Origin: Foliimonas ilicis
GTDB lineage: Bacteria > Pseudomonadota > Alphaproteobacteria > Rhizobiales > Rhizobiaceae
Direction: 5' to 3'
Length of the DNA stretch: 64,000 nt
NCBI RefSeq assembly: GCF_039939195.1
Contig: NZ_JBDUUH010000006.1
Span: 248,001-312,000, forward strand
In this document: positions 35,016-43,068 of the stretch, piece by piece
How positions within the stretch are numbered: the first letter of the stretch is position 1
How the letters are laid out: each line of letters begins with the position of its first letter
Position numbers and translations under genes: made by a program
Notes under the pieces: model-generated
What the model saw: the letters and a program-made list of their open reading frames with translations, nothing else
What the model was told of the DNA's origin: nothing
Databases searched by the model: none

Positions 35016-36221
35016 ATGCATACTGAATTGATGCCAGAGGAAGAGAAACTGCGGCGGGACGCGAGGTCTTTTGCCCGCTCGGTCGTCGTTCCGAGCGCCG
35101 CTGAGACGGATCGCAGCGAACAATACCCTTGGGATGTGGTTAAGGGTCTTACGGAAGCCGGTTTCATGGGAATGACCATTCCCGAAGCCTATGGCGGTGG
35201 GGGTCGTTCTTTCTTCGATGCGGTATTGGTAATCGAGGAGATGGCGAAGGCGTGCACGGTCACGGCGCGTATAGTCGTCGAGGCCAATATGGGCGCGATT
35301 TCTGCTGTCATGGCCTATGGCAGCGAGGCGCAGAAGAAGCTCGCGGCCGAACTCGTCCTGTCCGGCGATAAGCCAGCCATCTGTATTACCGAGCCGGAGG
35401 CAGGCAGCGACGCGCTGGCCATGACGACACGCGCCGACCGGCGCGGCGATGTCTATGTCATCAATGGGTGCAAGCATTGGATTACCGGCGCGGGCGTTTC
35501 GCACCTGCATCTGATCTTCGCGCGCGTGTTCGATGAAGCCGGAGAGGAGCTTGGCATTGGCGGCTTTCTGGCAATCCGCGGCGAACGCCCTGGCCTGCGC
35601 GTGGCCAAACGCGAGCCGACGATGGGCTTACGCGGGATTCCGGAGGGCGAACTGGTTTTTGAGGATCTGGAAATCCCGCTGGACCGCGTGGTTATGCCGC
35701 CGTCGGGCTTCAAGCGTGGCTTTGTCAATCTGATCAATGCCTATAATAGCCAGCGTGTCGGTGCAGGCACTGTCGCCATGGGGGTGGCCGCCGGGGCGTT
35801 CGAACATGCGGTAGAGTGGGCCAAGACCCGTGAACAGTTTGGCCGTCCGATTGCAGAATTTCAGGGGTTGCAGTGGATGCTGGCCGACATGCAGACGCAG
35901 TTGACCGCATCCCGCTTGATGCTGCATGCGGCAGCGCGTTCGCGCGGTCCCAACGGGAGTGTGTTTCCCGACCCGGCGCTGGCCGCACAGGCCAAGATAT
36001 TCGCCTCCGAGGCGGCGATCACAATCGTCAACAATGCTCTCCAGTTCTTTGGCGCGCGCGGCTATTCGCGTGAATTGCCGCTTGAGCGCATGGCGCGCGA
36101 CGTTCGGATGTTCACGATTGCAGGTGGCACTGCGCAGGTGCTGCGTACGCTGGTGGCCTCCAAAATACTGGACCGGAAATTGCCGCAGAGCCGAGACGGC
36201 TACGCAAAGGCGAGCGTCTAG
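35016..36221 (+). CDS. Acyl-CoA dehydrogenase homologue, candidate sulfinate-CoA desulfinase
   Basis: The 401-residue protein has the acyl-CoA dehydrogenase layout: helical N-terminal domain, middle sheet (AICITEPEAGSDALAMTTRA and WITGAGVSHLHLI) and C-terminal helices (EWAKTREQFGRPIAEFQGLQ and ALQFFGARGYS). The catalytic Glu is absent from both usual positions: the YEGT site reads IAGGT, and the isovaleryl-CoA-dehydrogenase site is Gln246 in AYNSQRVGAG. Arg85 lies in TVTARIVVEA. As I recall it, the 3-sulfinopropionyl-CoA desulfinase of Advenella mimigardefordensis uses Gln246 and Arg84 in place of the base. The start at 35016 gives this numbering; an ATG at 34959 adds an unrelated leader. A family III CoA-transferase follows after 3 bases. 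Confidence 0.85.
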   Translation: MHTELMPEEEKLRRDARSFARSVVVPSAAETDRSEQYPWDVVKGLTEAGFMGMTIPEAYGGGGRSFFDAVLVIEEMAKACTVTARIVVEANMGAISAVMAYGSEAQKKLAAELVLSGDKPAICITEPEAGSDALAMTTRADRRGDVYVINGCKHWITGAGVSHLHLIFARVFDEAGEELGIGGFLAIRGERPGLRVAKREPTMGLRGIPEGELVFEDLEIPLDRVVMPPSGFKRGFVNLINAYNSQRVGAGTVAMGVAAGAFEHAVEWAKTREQFGRPIAEFQGLQWMLADMQTQLTASRLMLHAAARSRGPNGSVFPDPALAAQAKIFASEAAITIVNNALQFFGARGYSRELPLERMARDVRMFTIAGGTAQVLRTLVASKILDRKLPQSRDGYAKASV

Positions 36222-36224
36222 ACC

Positions 36225-37484
36225 ATGGAATGTCAGACCGATGAGACGAAGCCCTTGGGTGCTTTATCCGGTATCCGTGTGCTGGACATGTCGCGCATCC
36301 TTGCCGGACCCACCTGCACGCAGATACTGGGTGATCTCGGGGCCGACATCATCAAGTTGGAAAAGCCGGGCGCGGGCGACGACACGCGCAAATGGGGACC
36401 ACCCTATGTCGAGGGGCCAGACGGGAAAGCCACGACGGAATCGGCATATTATCTCGCGGCAAATCGCAACAAGCAGTCGCTCGCGCTCGATTTCACCAAG
36501 CCGGAAGGTCGCGAAATACTGTTGCATTTGCTCGAAAACTGCGACGTTCTGGTCGAGAATTTCAAGACCGGTACACTGAAGCGCTACGGGTTGGACCATG
36601 ACAGCCTGAAAGACCGGTTTCCAGCACTGGTTTATTGCTCGATCACGGGCTTCGGGCAGACCGGTCCTTATGCGCAGCGCGCCGGATACGACTATATCGC
36701 CCAGGCAATGGGTGGCATCATGAGCGTCACCGGCAGCCCGGACGGCCCGCCCATGAAAGTCGGTGTCGGCATCGCAGACGTGACCACGGGCCTTTACGCC
36801 ACGATCGGCATCATCGCCGCGCTTCGCCATCGCGATACGACGGGTAAGGGCCAGCATGTCGATATTGCACTCCTCGACACGCAGGTTTCGTGGCTCGTCA
36901 ACGAGGCGACAAATTATCTGATTTCAGGCGTGCGTCCGGTCCGCCGCGGCAATGAGCATCCAAATATAGTTCCCTACAAGACCTATGAGACGCTGGACGG
37001 TTTCGTCGTACTTGCGGTTGGCAATGATATGCAGTTCCAGCGCTGGTGCGAATTGGCCGAGCTTGAAAATCTGGCCTTAGACGAGCGCTTTTCCACGAAT
37101 GCAAACCGCGTGCTCAATCGGGTCGAGCTGGATCGGCGTGTCGCTACAGCTATGAAGCTGAGGACGACGGTGGGCTGGCTTAGTATTCTCGAAGACGCAG
37201 GCGTTCCGGCAGGGCCGGTCAATGGCATCGACGAGGTTTTTAAGGACCGGCAGGTTCTGGCGCGTGGAATGCGTATCGAAATGCCTTATCAGCATGACGT
37301 ATCGGGAAGGGTGGGTCTCGTCGGCAGCCCCCTGAAATTATCCGGGTCGCCCGTCTCTTATCGCTACGCACCACCACTCGCGGGCGAACACACCAGAGCG
37401 CTGCTCCGGGAACTAACTGACCTCAGCGATAAGGAGATTTCTGGTTTGATTGCCAATGGCGTCGTTTCTTCGTCAGAATGCTGA
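36225..37484 (+). CDS. Family III CoA-transferase (CaiB/BaiF)
   Basis: The 419-residue protein carries the family landmarks: LSGIRVLDMSRILAGPTCTQ, LGDLGADIIKLEKPGAGDDT, NRNKQSLALDF, VLVENFKTGTLKRYGLD and GYDYIAQAMGG, with Asp156 as the expected catalytic aspartate that forms the acyl anhydride. Such enzymes move CoA between carboxylic acids. The gene starts 3 bases after the acyl-CoA dehydrogenase stop. In 3-sulfinopropionate degraders a family III transferase makes the sulfinate-CoA that the desulfinase uses; the pair here fits that plan. A role in another short-chain acid pathway is the alternative. Confidence 0.87.
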   Translation: MECQTDETKPLGALSGIRVLDMSRILAGPTCTQILGDLGADIIKLEKPGAGDDTRKWGPPYVEGPDGKATTESAYYLAANRNKQSLALDFTKPEGREILLHLLENCDVLVENFKTGTLKRYGLDHDSLKDRFPALVYCSITGFGQTGPYAQRAGYDYIAQAMGGIMSVTGSPDGPPMKVGVGIADVTTGLYATIGIIAALRHRDTTGKGQHVDIALLDTQVSWLVNEATNYLISGVRPVRRGNEHPNIVPYKTYETLDGFVVLAVGNDMQFQRWCELAELENLALDERFSTNANRVLNRVELDRRVATAMKLRTTVGWLSILEDAGVPAGPVNGIDEVFKDRQVLARGMRIEMPYQHDVSGRVGLVGSPLKLSGSPVSYRYAPPLAGEHTRALLRELTDLSDKEISGLIANGVVSSSEC

Positions 37485-37850
37485 ACGGTGACTCAAGGAT
37501 CGCTCGTGTATTGGAAAACAACTCCGGCAAACTGGATTTCTCCGCTCGCCGTAATCGAACTGCACGACATGCCTATGCTGCGGGAAATCGACATCCGTGC
37601 ATCTCTCTAAAATGGCGCTATTGACAGCTTGCATCAGAACCTTGGGTATTGCGAATGTTATCTGTTTTCTGATCGCTTTCCGATGTATAAAAGCTTCAAC
37701 TACCGTAAGTTGGGCGGCAAGCGAGCTAGTCCGCGCGCGCCGAGGAATTCAGAGATATCGCCGAAGCGATCAAGGCGCCGGTGCGTGGGGAACGCGGCTG
37801 CTAAAATTCGAGGTCTGGCGGGGAGAATCGGCCCTGCAGTTTCCCGACCG

Positions 37851-37960
37851 GGAACAAGATGGGATGGTGCCGTCCTCTCCGCTGCGTGACCTTTGAAGAT
37901 CACAACCCTGGCACATTGCGATGCCGTCTGGGGAGGGCGGCAACCATCCCATCTTGTTCC
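37851..37960. repeat. Long palindromic element, Bru-RS-like candidate
   Basis: GGAACAAGATGGGATGGT (37851-37868) is exactly inverted as ACCATCCCATCTTGTTCC (37943-37960). The arms extend imperfectly inward by another 12-15 bases (GCCGTCCTCTCC against GGGGAGGGCGGC). The full element is about 110 bases, close to the ~103-105-base palindromic repeats Bru-RS1/RS2 known in Brucella. I have not matched the actual sequence. Such elements are dispersed, non-coding and can be insertion targets. Confidence 0.6.
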
Positions 37961-38159
37961 GACCCCATTTTGAACGAGCGCTTTCGCGCCCTTCAGGCCG
38001 TCCCGCCGCAGGAGACGGATAATGTTGAGCCTCAGGCTCCGGATCAGAAATGAAAACCAAGAGCTAGCACTGATATTGATATAGTATTCCGCATCAAAAG
38101 CGTGTATGATGCGTTATTATATATTGCCGTTGCCAAGCCCTGCAGAAGCTCCTATATAT

Positions 38160-38194
38160 TATCCTGTATATAAGGTATCGTATGATACAGGATA
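38160..38194. promoter_or_regulatory. hipBA operator over the ribosome site
   Basis: TATCCTGTAT (38160-38169) is exactly inverted as ATACAGGATA (38185-38194), with a second nested dyad GTATC-GTAT-GATAC at 38175-38188. The half-sites TATCC/GGATA are those of the E. coli HipB operator, but with a longer spacer. The right arm ends one base before the ATG of hipB, so binding would block initiation and probably the promoter. Confidence 0.7.
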
Positions 38195-38791
38195 ATGATA
38201 ATGGCGTATAAGACTGAGCACATCACCCAGCAGATACGTGCAGCACGCGAGGCTAGACATATGTCCCAGCGCGAGCTAAGTGCGCGCTCGGGCCTGACGC
38301 AGAGCCACATATCCCAGATAGAGCGCGGCACCATGGAGCCGGGCCTTGCAAGCCTTGTCGATGTCGCACGCGCGCTCGACCTCGAGATCGTCCTTGCACC
38401 CAAAAAACTGATGCCGGCGATAGGTAACATTCTCGACAGCGCGTCGGCCATGAGCGACACGCTGACGTCGGAACAGCGCTCTCTCGTGGGACGCATCGAT
38501 CGTTGGCTGGCTGAAGGGAGGGATCGCTTCGCCATCACCTCGGATGCCGATAGTCTGAAAGACAGTCTTGCGCTGCTGCGCCATCTGCCACTATCGGCCG
38601 ACGAGCTGGAAAAATTCAGGGATTTGGGGTTGATCCTTCAACGCTGGCAGAGCGAGCCTCCGCCTGCCAAGCAGGTGAGCGAGTTCGCGCGCGCCATAAG
38701 GTCGCTGCGCAATGCGGCGGTGCATCGTGACCGCGACGATGCCGTTCCCCGTTCGGCCTATGCGCTGGATGAGGAGGACGACGATGCCTAA
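38195..38791 (+). CDS. hipB: HipB-like antitoxin, Xre-family DNA-binding protein with C-terminal extension
   Basis: The 198-residue protein has an N-terminal Xre helix-turn-helix (ITQQIRAAREARHMSQRELS, then GLTQSHISQIERGTMEPGLA), followed by a ~120-residue extension ending in a very acidic tail (ALDEEDDDA). E. coli HipB is about 88 residues, so this is a long variant; the extra part may replace toxin contacts or carry another function. It starts right after a strong palindromic operator and overlaps hipA by 8 bases (ATGCCTAA). Autoregulation is expected. A start two codons downstream (38201) is also possible. Confidence 0.82.
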   Translation: MIMAYKTEHITQQIRAAREARHMSQRELSARSGLTQSHISQIERGTMEPGLASLVDVARALDLEIVLAPKKLMPAIGNILDSASAMSDTLTSEQRSLVGRIDRWLAEGRDRFAITSDADSLKDSLALLRHLPLSADELEKFRDLGLILQRWQSEPPPAKQVSEFARAIRSLRNAAVHRDRDDAVPRSAYALDEEDDDA

Positions 38792-40010
38792 GGTCATGAT
38801 ACTGGATGTCAGACTATACGGAGAACCGGCTGCCACCCTGACCAACCTGCCGGACGGTCGCACCCTCTTCGCGTTCAACGAGGATTATATTGAAGACGAC
38901 AAGCGGCCGACGCTCAGTCTTTCCTATAAAGATCCGTTCGGCGGGCTCCTGACCAAATTCCGACCCTATAACATGGTCGTGCCGCCGTTCTTCTCGAACC
39001 TTCTGCCGGAAGGACCGCTACGCCGATACCTTGCCGACCGCGCCGGCGTAAAACAAACACGCGAATTCTTCCTGCTTTGGATGTTGGGTCGCGACCTGCC
39101 GGGTGCGGTGACCGTGCACCCTTCGGAAGGGGACGACGCGCCTCCCGACGACGATCGGGCCGATAACGTAGCGCGACCCAATGCCTTGCGGTTTTCGTTG
39201 GCCGGTGTGCAGCTGAAATTCTCGGCATTCAAGGACACGGGAAAGGGCGGCGGCCTGACCATTCCGACGGAAGGCACCGGCGGCTCATGGATTGTAAAGC
39301 TGCCGTCGCAGCAATATAGCGGCGTGCCAGAGAACGAGTTCGCGATGATGACGATCGCCGGCATGATGGGAATGAACGTACCCGAGATTCAACTGGTCGA
39401 TCTCGATGCCGTCAGCGGCCTGCCGCAAGGTCTTGGTGAGCTGCAGGGTCAGTCACTGGCCATTAGGCGTTTCGATCGCACGGCGGAGGGGCCAGTCCAT
39501 ATCGAGGATTTCGCGCAGGTATTCGGCGTAAAACCTGACGACAAGTACAGCAGGGGCAATTACCGCAGCATCGCGCGCGTGCTGGGTATCGAAACAGGTT
39601 CTGCCGATGTCGGCGAGTTTATCCGGCGGCTCGTGTTCAGCACGCTGATCGGCAATGACGACATGCATCTGAAGAACTGGTCGCTGATCTATCCCGACAG
39701 GCGAACGCCGGCGCTTTCGCCCGCTTACGACCTGCTATCGACTATCCCGTATATCGAAGGGGAAGATACCGCAGCCCTGAATTTCTCGCGCACGAAGAAA
39801 ATGGCTGCGTTGTCATTGGACGAACTCACGCATCTTGCAGCCAAGGCAGAGCTTTCCGAAAAGTTAGTGCTCGACACGGCCCGTGAGACAGTCGAGCGTT
39901 TCCGCGAAGTGTGGAACGCAGAAAAAGCCAACCTGCCGATGGCCGACAAGGTCCGCGAGATGATCGATGCGCATGCGCCGTCAATCGAACTTTACCGCGA
40001 ATGCTCGTAA
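38784..40010 (+). CDS. hipA: HipA-family serine/threonine kinase toxin
   Basis: The 408-residue protein has the HipA N-terminal subdomain (VRLYGEPAATLTNLPDGRTL, FSNLLPEGPLRRYLADRAGV) and the kinase core: SLAGVQLKFSA, SWIVKLPSQQYSGVPENEFA, LAIRRFDRT, then the catalytic loop LIGNDDMHLKNWSLIY and metal motif SPAYDLLSTI. Known HipA toxins phosphorylate glutamyl-tRNA synthetase and cause persistence. The ATG at 38784 has GGAGG upstream and overlaps hipB by 8 bases. All main motifs are intact, so activity is plausible. Confidence 0.88.
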   Translation: MPKVMILDVRLYGEPAATLTNLPDGRTLFAFNEDYIEDDKRPTLSLSYKDPFGGLLTKFRPYNMVVPPFFSNLLPEGPLRRYLADRAGVKQTREFFLLWMLGRDLPGAVTVHPSEGDDAPPDDDRADNVARPNALRFSLAGVQLKFSAFKDTGKGGGLTIPTEGTGGSWIVKLPSQQYSGVPENEFAMMTIAGMMGMNVPEIQLVDLDAVSGLPQGLGELQGQSLAIRRFDRTAEGPVHIEDFAQVFGVKPDDKYSRGNYRSIARVLGIETGSADVGEFIRRLVFSTLIGNDDMHLKNWSLIYPDRRTPALSPAYDLLSTIPYIEGEDTAALNFSRTKKMAALSLDELTHLAAKAELSEKLVLDTARETVERFREVWNAEKANLPMADKVREMIDAHAPSIELYRECS

Positions 40011-40069
40011 GCGACGTCCGCCGATTAAAGCAAAGTTGCGTCAATTAACTTCGATGAGGGCGTGGTTTC

Positions 40070-40189
40070 ATGTCCTCCTCGAACGCCTCTGTGACATCCG
40101 TCGCAAACATGCTGACAGCGAAGTTCGAGCGCCTTGTCGACATCCGCTCGGAACCGACTCGCACAGGCAAGCGCACGAATTTTCTCTGA
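40070..40189 (+). CDS. Possible 39-residue ORF, unknown
   Basis: An ATG with GAGGG 9 bases upstream opens 39 codons (MSSSNASVTSVANMLTAKFE, then RLVDIRSEPTRTGKRTNFL and TGA). Just after it another frame reads FSDLVQLGNSSIAEVKDFII, which looks protein-like, so a larger frameshifted gene is possible. I recognise no family. It lies between hipA and the AbiE remnant in an AT-richer stretch. Confidence 0.25.
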   Translation: MSSSNASVTSVANMLTAKFERLVDIRSEPTRTGKRTNFL

Positions 40190-40293
40190 CCTCGTTCAGC
40201 TCGGTAACTCGTCGATCGCAGAGGTAAAGGATTTTATTATTGATATTCAGCGTGAAGAACTTGAAAAAATCGTGGTCGACGGTTCGATTCCCA

Positions 40294-41297
40294 TCAAAAG
40301 CAGAGGCAAGATAGCCGATTGGCACAGGGGTCGATCCGGGTTTGTAAACCGCGTTCGACGGCGTATCTGCGGTAAACTCGTCCAAATACTGCATAGCGAA
40401 GGCATCCACGACGCTCCGCGTAGGTGGTGATGCGGGCAAGGATCTCTTTCAGGCTGGGCCGGCCGTGATAATAGAGCGCCGTGGTCCGCTCATATGCGCG
40501 CTCGTAAAGCCCGAACGTCCCGGGGGCGGAAAGGCTGAAAGCGGGATTGCTGCTTATGTTCTGATCGTCAGCCTTCGGGAAACGTCGGTCCTTGCGCGCG
40601 AGATAGGCTTCCGTACCGATGAAATCTTGCACTTCCGGCTGGTCCAGTAGGCAGTAGACGTCGTAATAATGCCGGAGGAAATTGGCGGGGAACTGGCCGG
40701 TTTCCTGCTGCTTGCGATATTTGGTGGAGATGGTCTGGAGCTTCTCGACCAGCGTGTAGCCGGGCTCGTAGCAGGGAACGGCCAGTGCGCGATTATCGAT
40801 CAGCTCGACGCGCGATGCGTGTCGAAGCCGGCTTCGAGCAAAACTCCGTCCTTGAGATCCGATTTCGTGCCGGTCGTCTCGGGGTAGTAGAGGCGGATGC
40901 CGCCGCTGCGATACGTCTCGTTGTCGAATTCGGTATCGCGCTCGATCTTTTGGATACCGTCGATCGTGATCGTCTCGGCCAGCCAGTCATAGAAGGCCTT
41001 CCGGCTTTCACGATGCGCCGCCTTGTCGTGATTGGGGCCGGTTTTTACCTCCATCGCCTTCGGCGGTTCGATACGGATATCGATATCCTCCGAGAAGCGG
41101 TTGATGATGCGGTATCCTTTCGAGAGCGAGGTACCGCCCTTGAGCTCGAACGCCATCTCCAACTGTTGCAGGCCGTACAGGCAGTGCATGATCCAGTAGT
41201 CTTTTTCGACCAGCACCGGCTGCACCTTCATCTGGTCAGCGACGATGCGCAGCAGGGAAGCAAAATCCTTGTGCCTATGGAGGAAATCAGCTGGCAT
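40294..41297 (-). pseudogene. abiEii: AbiEii-type nucleotidyltransferase toxin, frameshifted
   Basis: The first half, from ATG 41297, reads MPADFLHRHKDFASLLRIVA, VQPVLVEKDYWIMHCLYGLQ, ELKGGTSLSKGYRIINRFSE and DIDIRIEPP, with the GGTSLSK and DxDI motifs of AbiEii nucleotidyltransferases. It ends out of frame after LLEAGFDTHRAS. The rest continues in another frame from about 40810 (IDNRALAVPCYEPGYTLVEK, YRKQQETGQFPANFLRHYYD, DFIGTEAYLARKDRRFPKAD, then YYHGRPSLKEILARI). Family members have roughly 15-20 more residues at the joint, so a short deletion that also shifts frame is likely. The toxin would be inactive. Confidence 0.8.
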
Positions 41298-41382
41298 GCG
41301 TATCCGCGGCGAGGGTGTTGAAGAATTTCCGCGTGCGCACCACGCCGTATTCCTTGGCGGCACGGCTGAGGGCTGTGCGAGA
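41287..41382 (-). pseudogene. C-terminal remnant of AbiEi-type antitoxin
   Basis: The frame SRTALSRAAKEYGVVRTRKF, then FNTLAADTHAS and TGA, matches the end of AbiEi-type antitoxin/regulators. Its stop overlaps the toxin start (ATGCCAGCTGA), as in intact AbiE operons. Only 31 residues remain, closed upstream by a stop. With the frameshifted toxin this shows decay of the whole system. Confidence 0.6.
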
Positions 41383-41458
41383 TCATTCAAATGGATGATG
41401 CCACGCAAGCAAAAAGCGGTCAGACTTCGTTCGCTTGGAGGAATACAGGGGGATAATC

Positions 41459-41683
41459 ATGGCTCCGCTGCGACGGACGCATTTGTTCTATTTGAAGATA
41501 ATCGTGAGAAGTGAGGCTAAGCTTCCGCATTATCACAAGCTTGCCAGGGAACTTGCCGAAAACGGATACGTGCGGTTTTCTGAGCCAGATGACCTTGGAG
41601 AGTGCTGCGTTTGCATCACGTCGAAGGGACTCAATGCGCTGGAAGTCGCAAGTCCTCGACCTCACCCCCCAAACCCACGTTAA
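41459..41683 (+). CDS. Hypothetical 74-residue protein, possible winged-helix
   Basis: The frame reads MAPLRRTHLFYLKIIVRSEA, then KLPHYHKLARELAENGYVRF, SEPDDLGECCVCITSKGLNA and LEVASPRPHPPNPR. The helix-helix-strand pattern with ITSKGLNAL resembles the end of a winged-helix domain (...LTxkGxxal). I cannot name a family. It lies upstream of the decayed AbiE genes on the opposite strand, and GGGGG lies about 8 bases before the ATG. Composition looks coding, but no neighbour supports a role. Confidence 0.4.
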   Translation: MAPLRRTHLFYLKIIVRSEAKLPHYHKLARELAENGYVRFSEPDDLGECCVCITSKGLNALEVASPRPHPPNPR

Positions 41684-41875
41684 CGCTGTGTCGCCCACCT
41701 TCACACGGGGCGGTGCTCATGAAGCGTTGATAACCGAGCCATGACGCCAGAAGCACGCATTTGCACTCGATAGCGGTAAGCCCCAGCGTCATGCCGGCCC
41801 CGATGACTGCTGCGCTTGACCGGCGACGACAAATTCACCCAGTCGCGGGGTCTTATTTAAAGTACTTACCTTAAC

Positions 41876-42871
41876 TCACTTGGTGGTCGTGCGCTGAACC
41901 AGTTCGACCGGGACGGTGAAATTCAATGCGCCGTCGGTCATTAACCGTTCATCGTCGAGACAGGCCTGAATGGCTTCCAAGAAGGCCTGGATGGGCTGGC
42001 TGACTGTTGTGAGTCGGTGGGATGGCCAAGCTGATTCAGGGATGTCGTCAAAGCCGATCACGGATAGCTGTTTCGGGATTTCCAGCGCTAACTCGAAGCG
42101 AGCCGTCTCGAGAAAGCCCAGCGCGATGAGATCGGTGGCGCAGAAAGCGCCATCTATCGACCTGTCAGCCAGAAGGGTGCGGGCGGCCTCGCATCCGGTC
42201 TCGAAACTGTTTGTTCCGGTTGCACGGTGAGTTATCCTGGCTCCTGCCTCGATTACGTGCGCGGTGAAGCTTTCAGTGCGCCGCTGCTGGCTCACACTTC
42301 CGCCACCGTTGCGGATGACCGCGATATGACGACGGCCTTCCCGAAGCATTTGATCCGCGGCCAGACGTCCGCCGGCGATGTCGTCCGTATCGATCTTGTC
42401 GGCCTTACCCGGAGGTGTGCTGCGGTTGATCAGGATGAGGCGCACGTCATTGCTGAGACAGGCCTCGATGATCTCCTCCGGTGGCGCACCGGAAAGAATG
42501 ATCACCGCGCGTACGCGATATTCCAGAACGCGATTGACCAGAGTAGCAATATCGTCGCGTGCAGCCTCCGCATTAAGCAACATGCATTGCAGGCCGCGTG
42601 TGAATAGAGCCGCGCTGATGCCGTCAAGCAGGGCTGTGTTGAAAGGCGAGGTCAGATTGACCGTAACCACGCCAACCAGATTCGACTGTGCTGTCTGAAG
42701 CCCTTGGGCGAGCCTGTTGACCCGATAGCCGAGCTTGTCGGCCGCGCGCAGAATTCGCTCGCGAACGTCCTTGGAGACGCTGCCGCCCGGGGTAAAGGTT
42801 CGCGAAACAGCGGAGCGCGAGACGCCCGCTTCCCTGGCGACGTCGGCAGCGGTGATAAAGCCGCTCTTCAT
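41876..42871 (-). CDS. LacI-family transcriptional regulator
   Basis: The 331-residue repressor has the LacI helix-turn-helix (ITAADVAREAGVSRSAVSRT, then FTPGGSVSKDVRERILRAAD and KLGYRVNRLAQGL) and a periplasmic-binding-like effector domain (NLVGVVTVNLTSPFNTALLD, HIAVIRNGGG, LSVIGFDDIPESAWPSHRLT). The start at 42871 follows GGAG by 8 bases. It is divergent from the ABC/hydrolase/phosphatase operon, and a good LacI-type operator lies between. It probably represses that operon until an imported ligand or its product binds. Confidence 0.9.
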   Translation of the reverse strand: MKSGFITAADVAREAGVSRSAVSRTFTPGGSVSKDVRERILRAADKLGYRVNRLAQGLQTAQSNLVGVVTVNLTSPFNTALLDGISAALFTRGLQCMLLNAEAARDDIATLVNRVLEYRVRAVIILSGAPPEEIIEACLSNDVRLILINRSTPPGKADKIDTDDIAGGRLAADQMLREGRRHIAVIRNGGGSVSQQRRTESFTAHVIEAGARITHRATGTNSFETGCEAARTLLADRSIDGAFCATDLIALGFLETARFELALEIPKQLSVIGFDDIPESAWPSHRLTTVSQPIQAFLEAIQACLDDERLMTDGALNFTVPVELVQRTTTK

Positions 42872-42966
42872 GGCTGATGCTCCGTTCACTATGCGATTTG
42901 ATCGACAGGCGAATGGTCCGAAGTTTCGTCTGCGCCGTCATAAAACTGAAGCACAAGTCCGATATT

Positions 42967-42982
42967 TTGCACACGTGTTCAA
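42967..42982. promoter_or_regulatory. LacI-type operator candidate
   Basis: TTGCACACGTGTTCAA is a 16-base palindrome with one mismatched pair and a central CG, the form typical of LacI-family sites. A second dyad GATATT-N7-AATATC lies at 42990-43008. Both are between the divergent regulator and ABC genes. Confidence 0.65.
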
Positions 42983-43068
42983 TGACGTTGATATTCAGTT
43001 CCAATATCATTGTCCAGCGTAGAACTTGAAGAAAACATCAATAGTTTCAAATTGTTGAGAGAGCGATC

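Larger units (their letters stand above)
37485..38194. other. 710-base gap with a long palindrome and no clear gene
   Basis: Between the CoA-transferase and hipB genes no frame shows a recognisable protein. A short plus-strand tail near 37740-37800 (AEEFRDIAEAIKAPVRGERG, then Cys and a stop) could be a gene remnant. The interval holds the palindromic element at 37851-37960 and the hipBA operator at 38160-38194. Frames crossing the palindrome encode Arg/Ser/Pro-rich peptides and are not credited. Confidence 0.6.

Noticed and set aside
37629..37889. 86-codon plus-strand frame across the palindrome
   Set aside because: Its composition is Arg/Ser/Pro-rich and it runs into the repeat element; no ribosome site or family.
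40275..40300. T-arm-like GGTTCGATTCCC suggesting a tRNA gene
   Set aside because: Flanking bases do not form the five-pair T-stem, and no acceptor stem or other arms are found.
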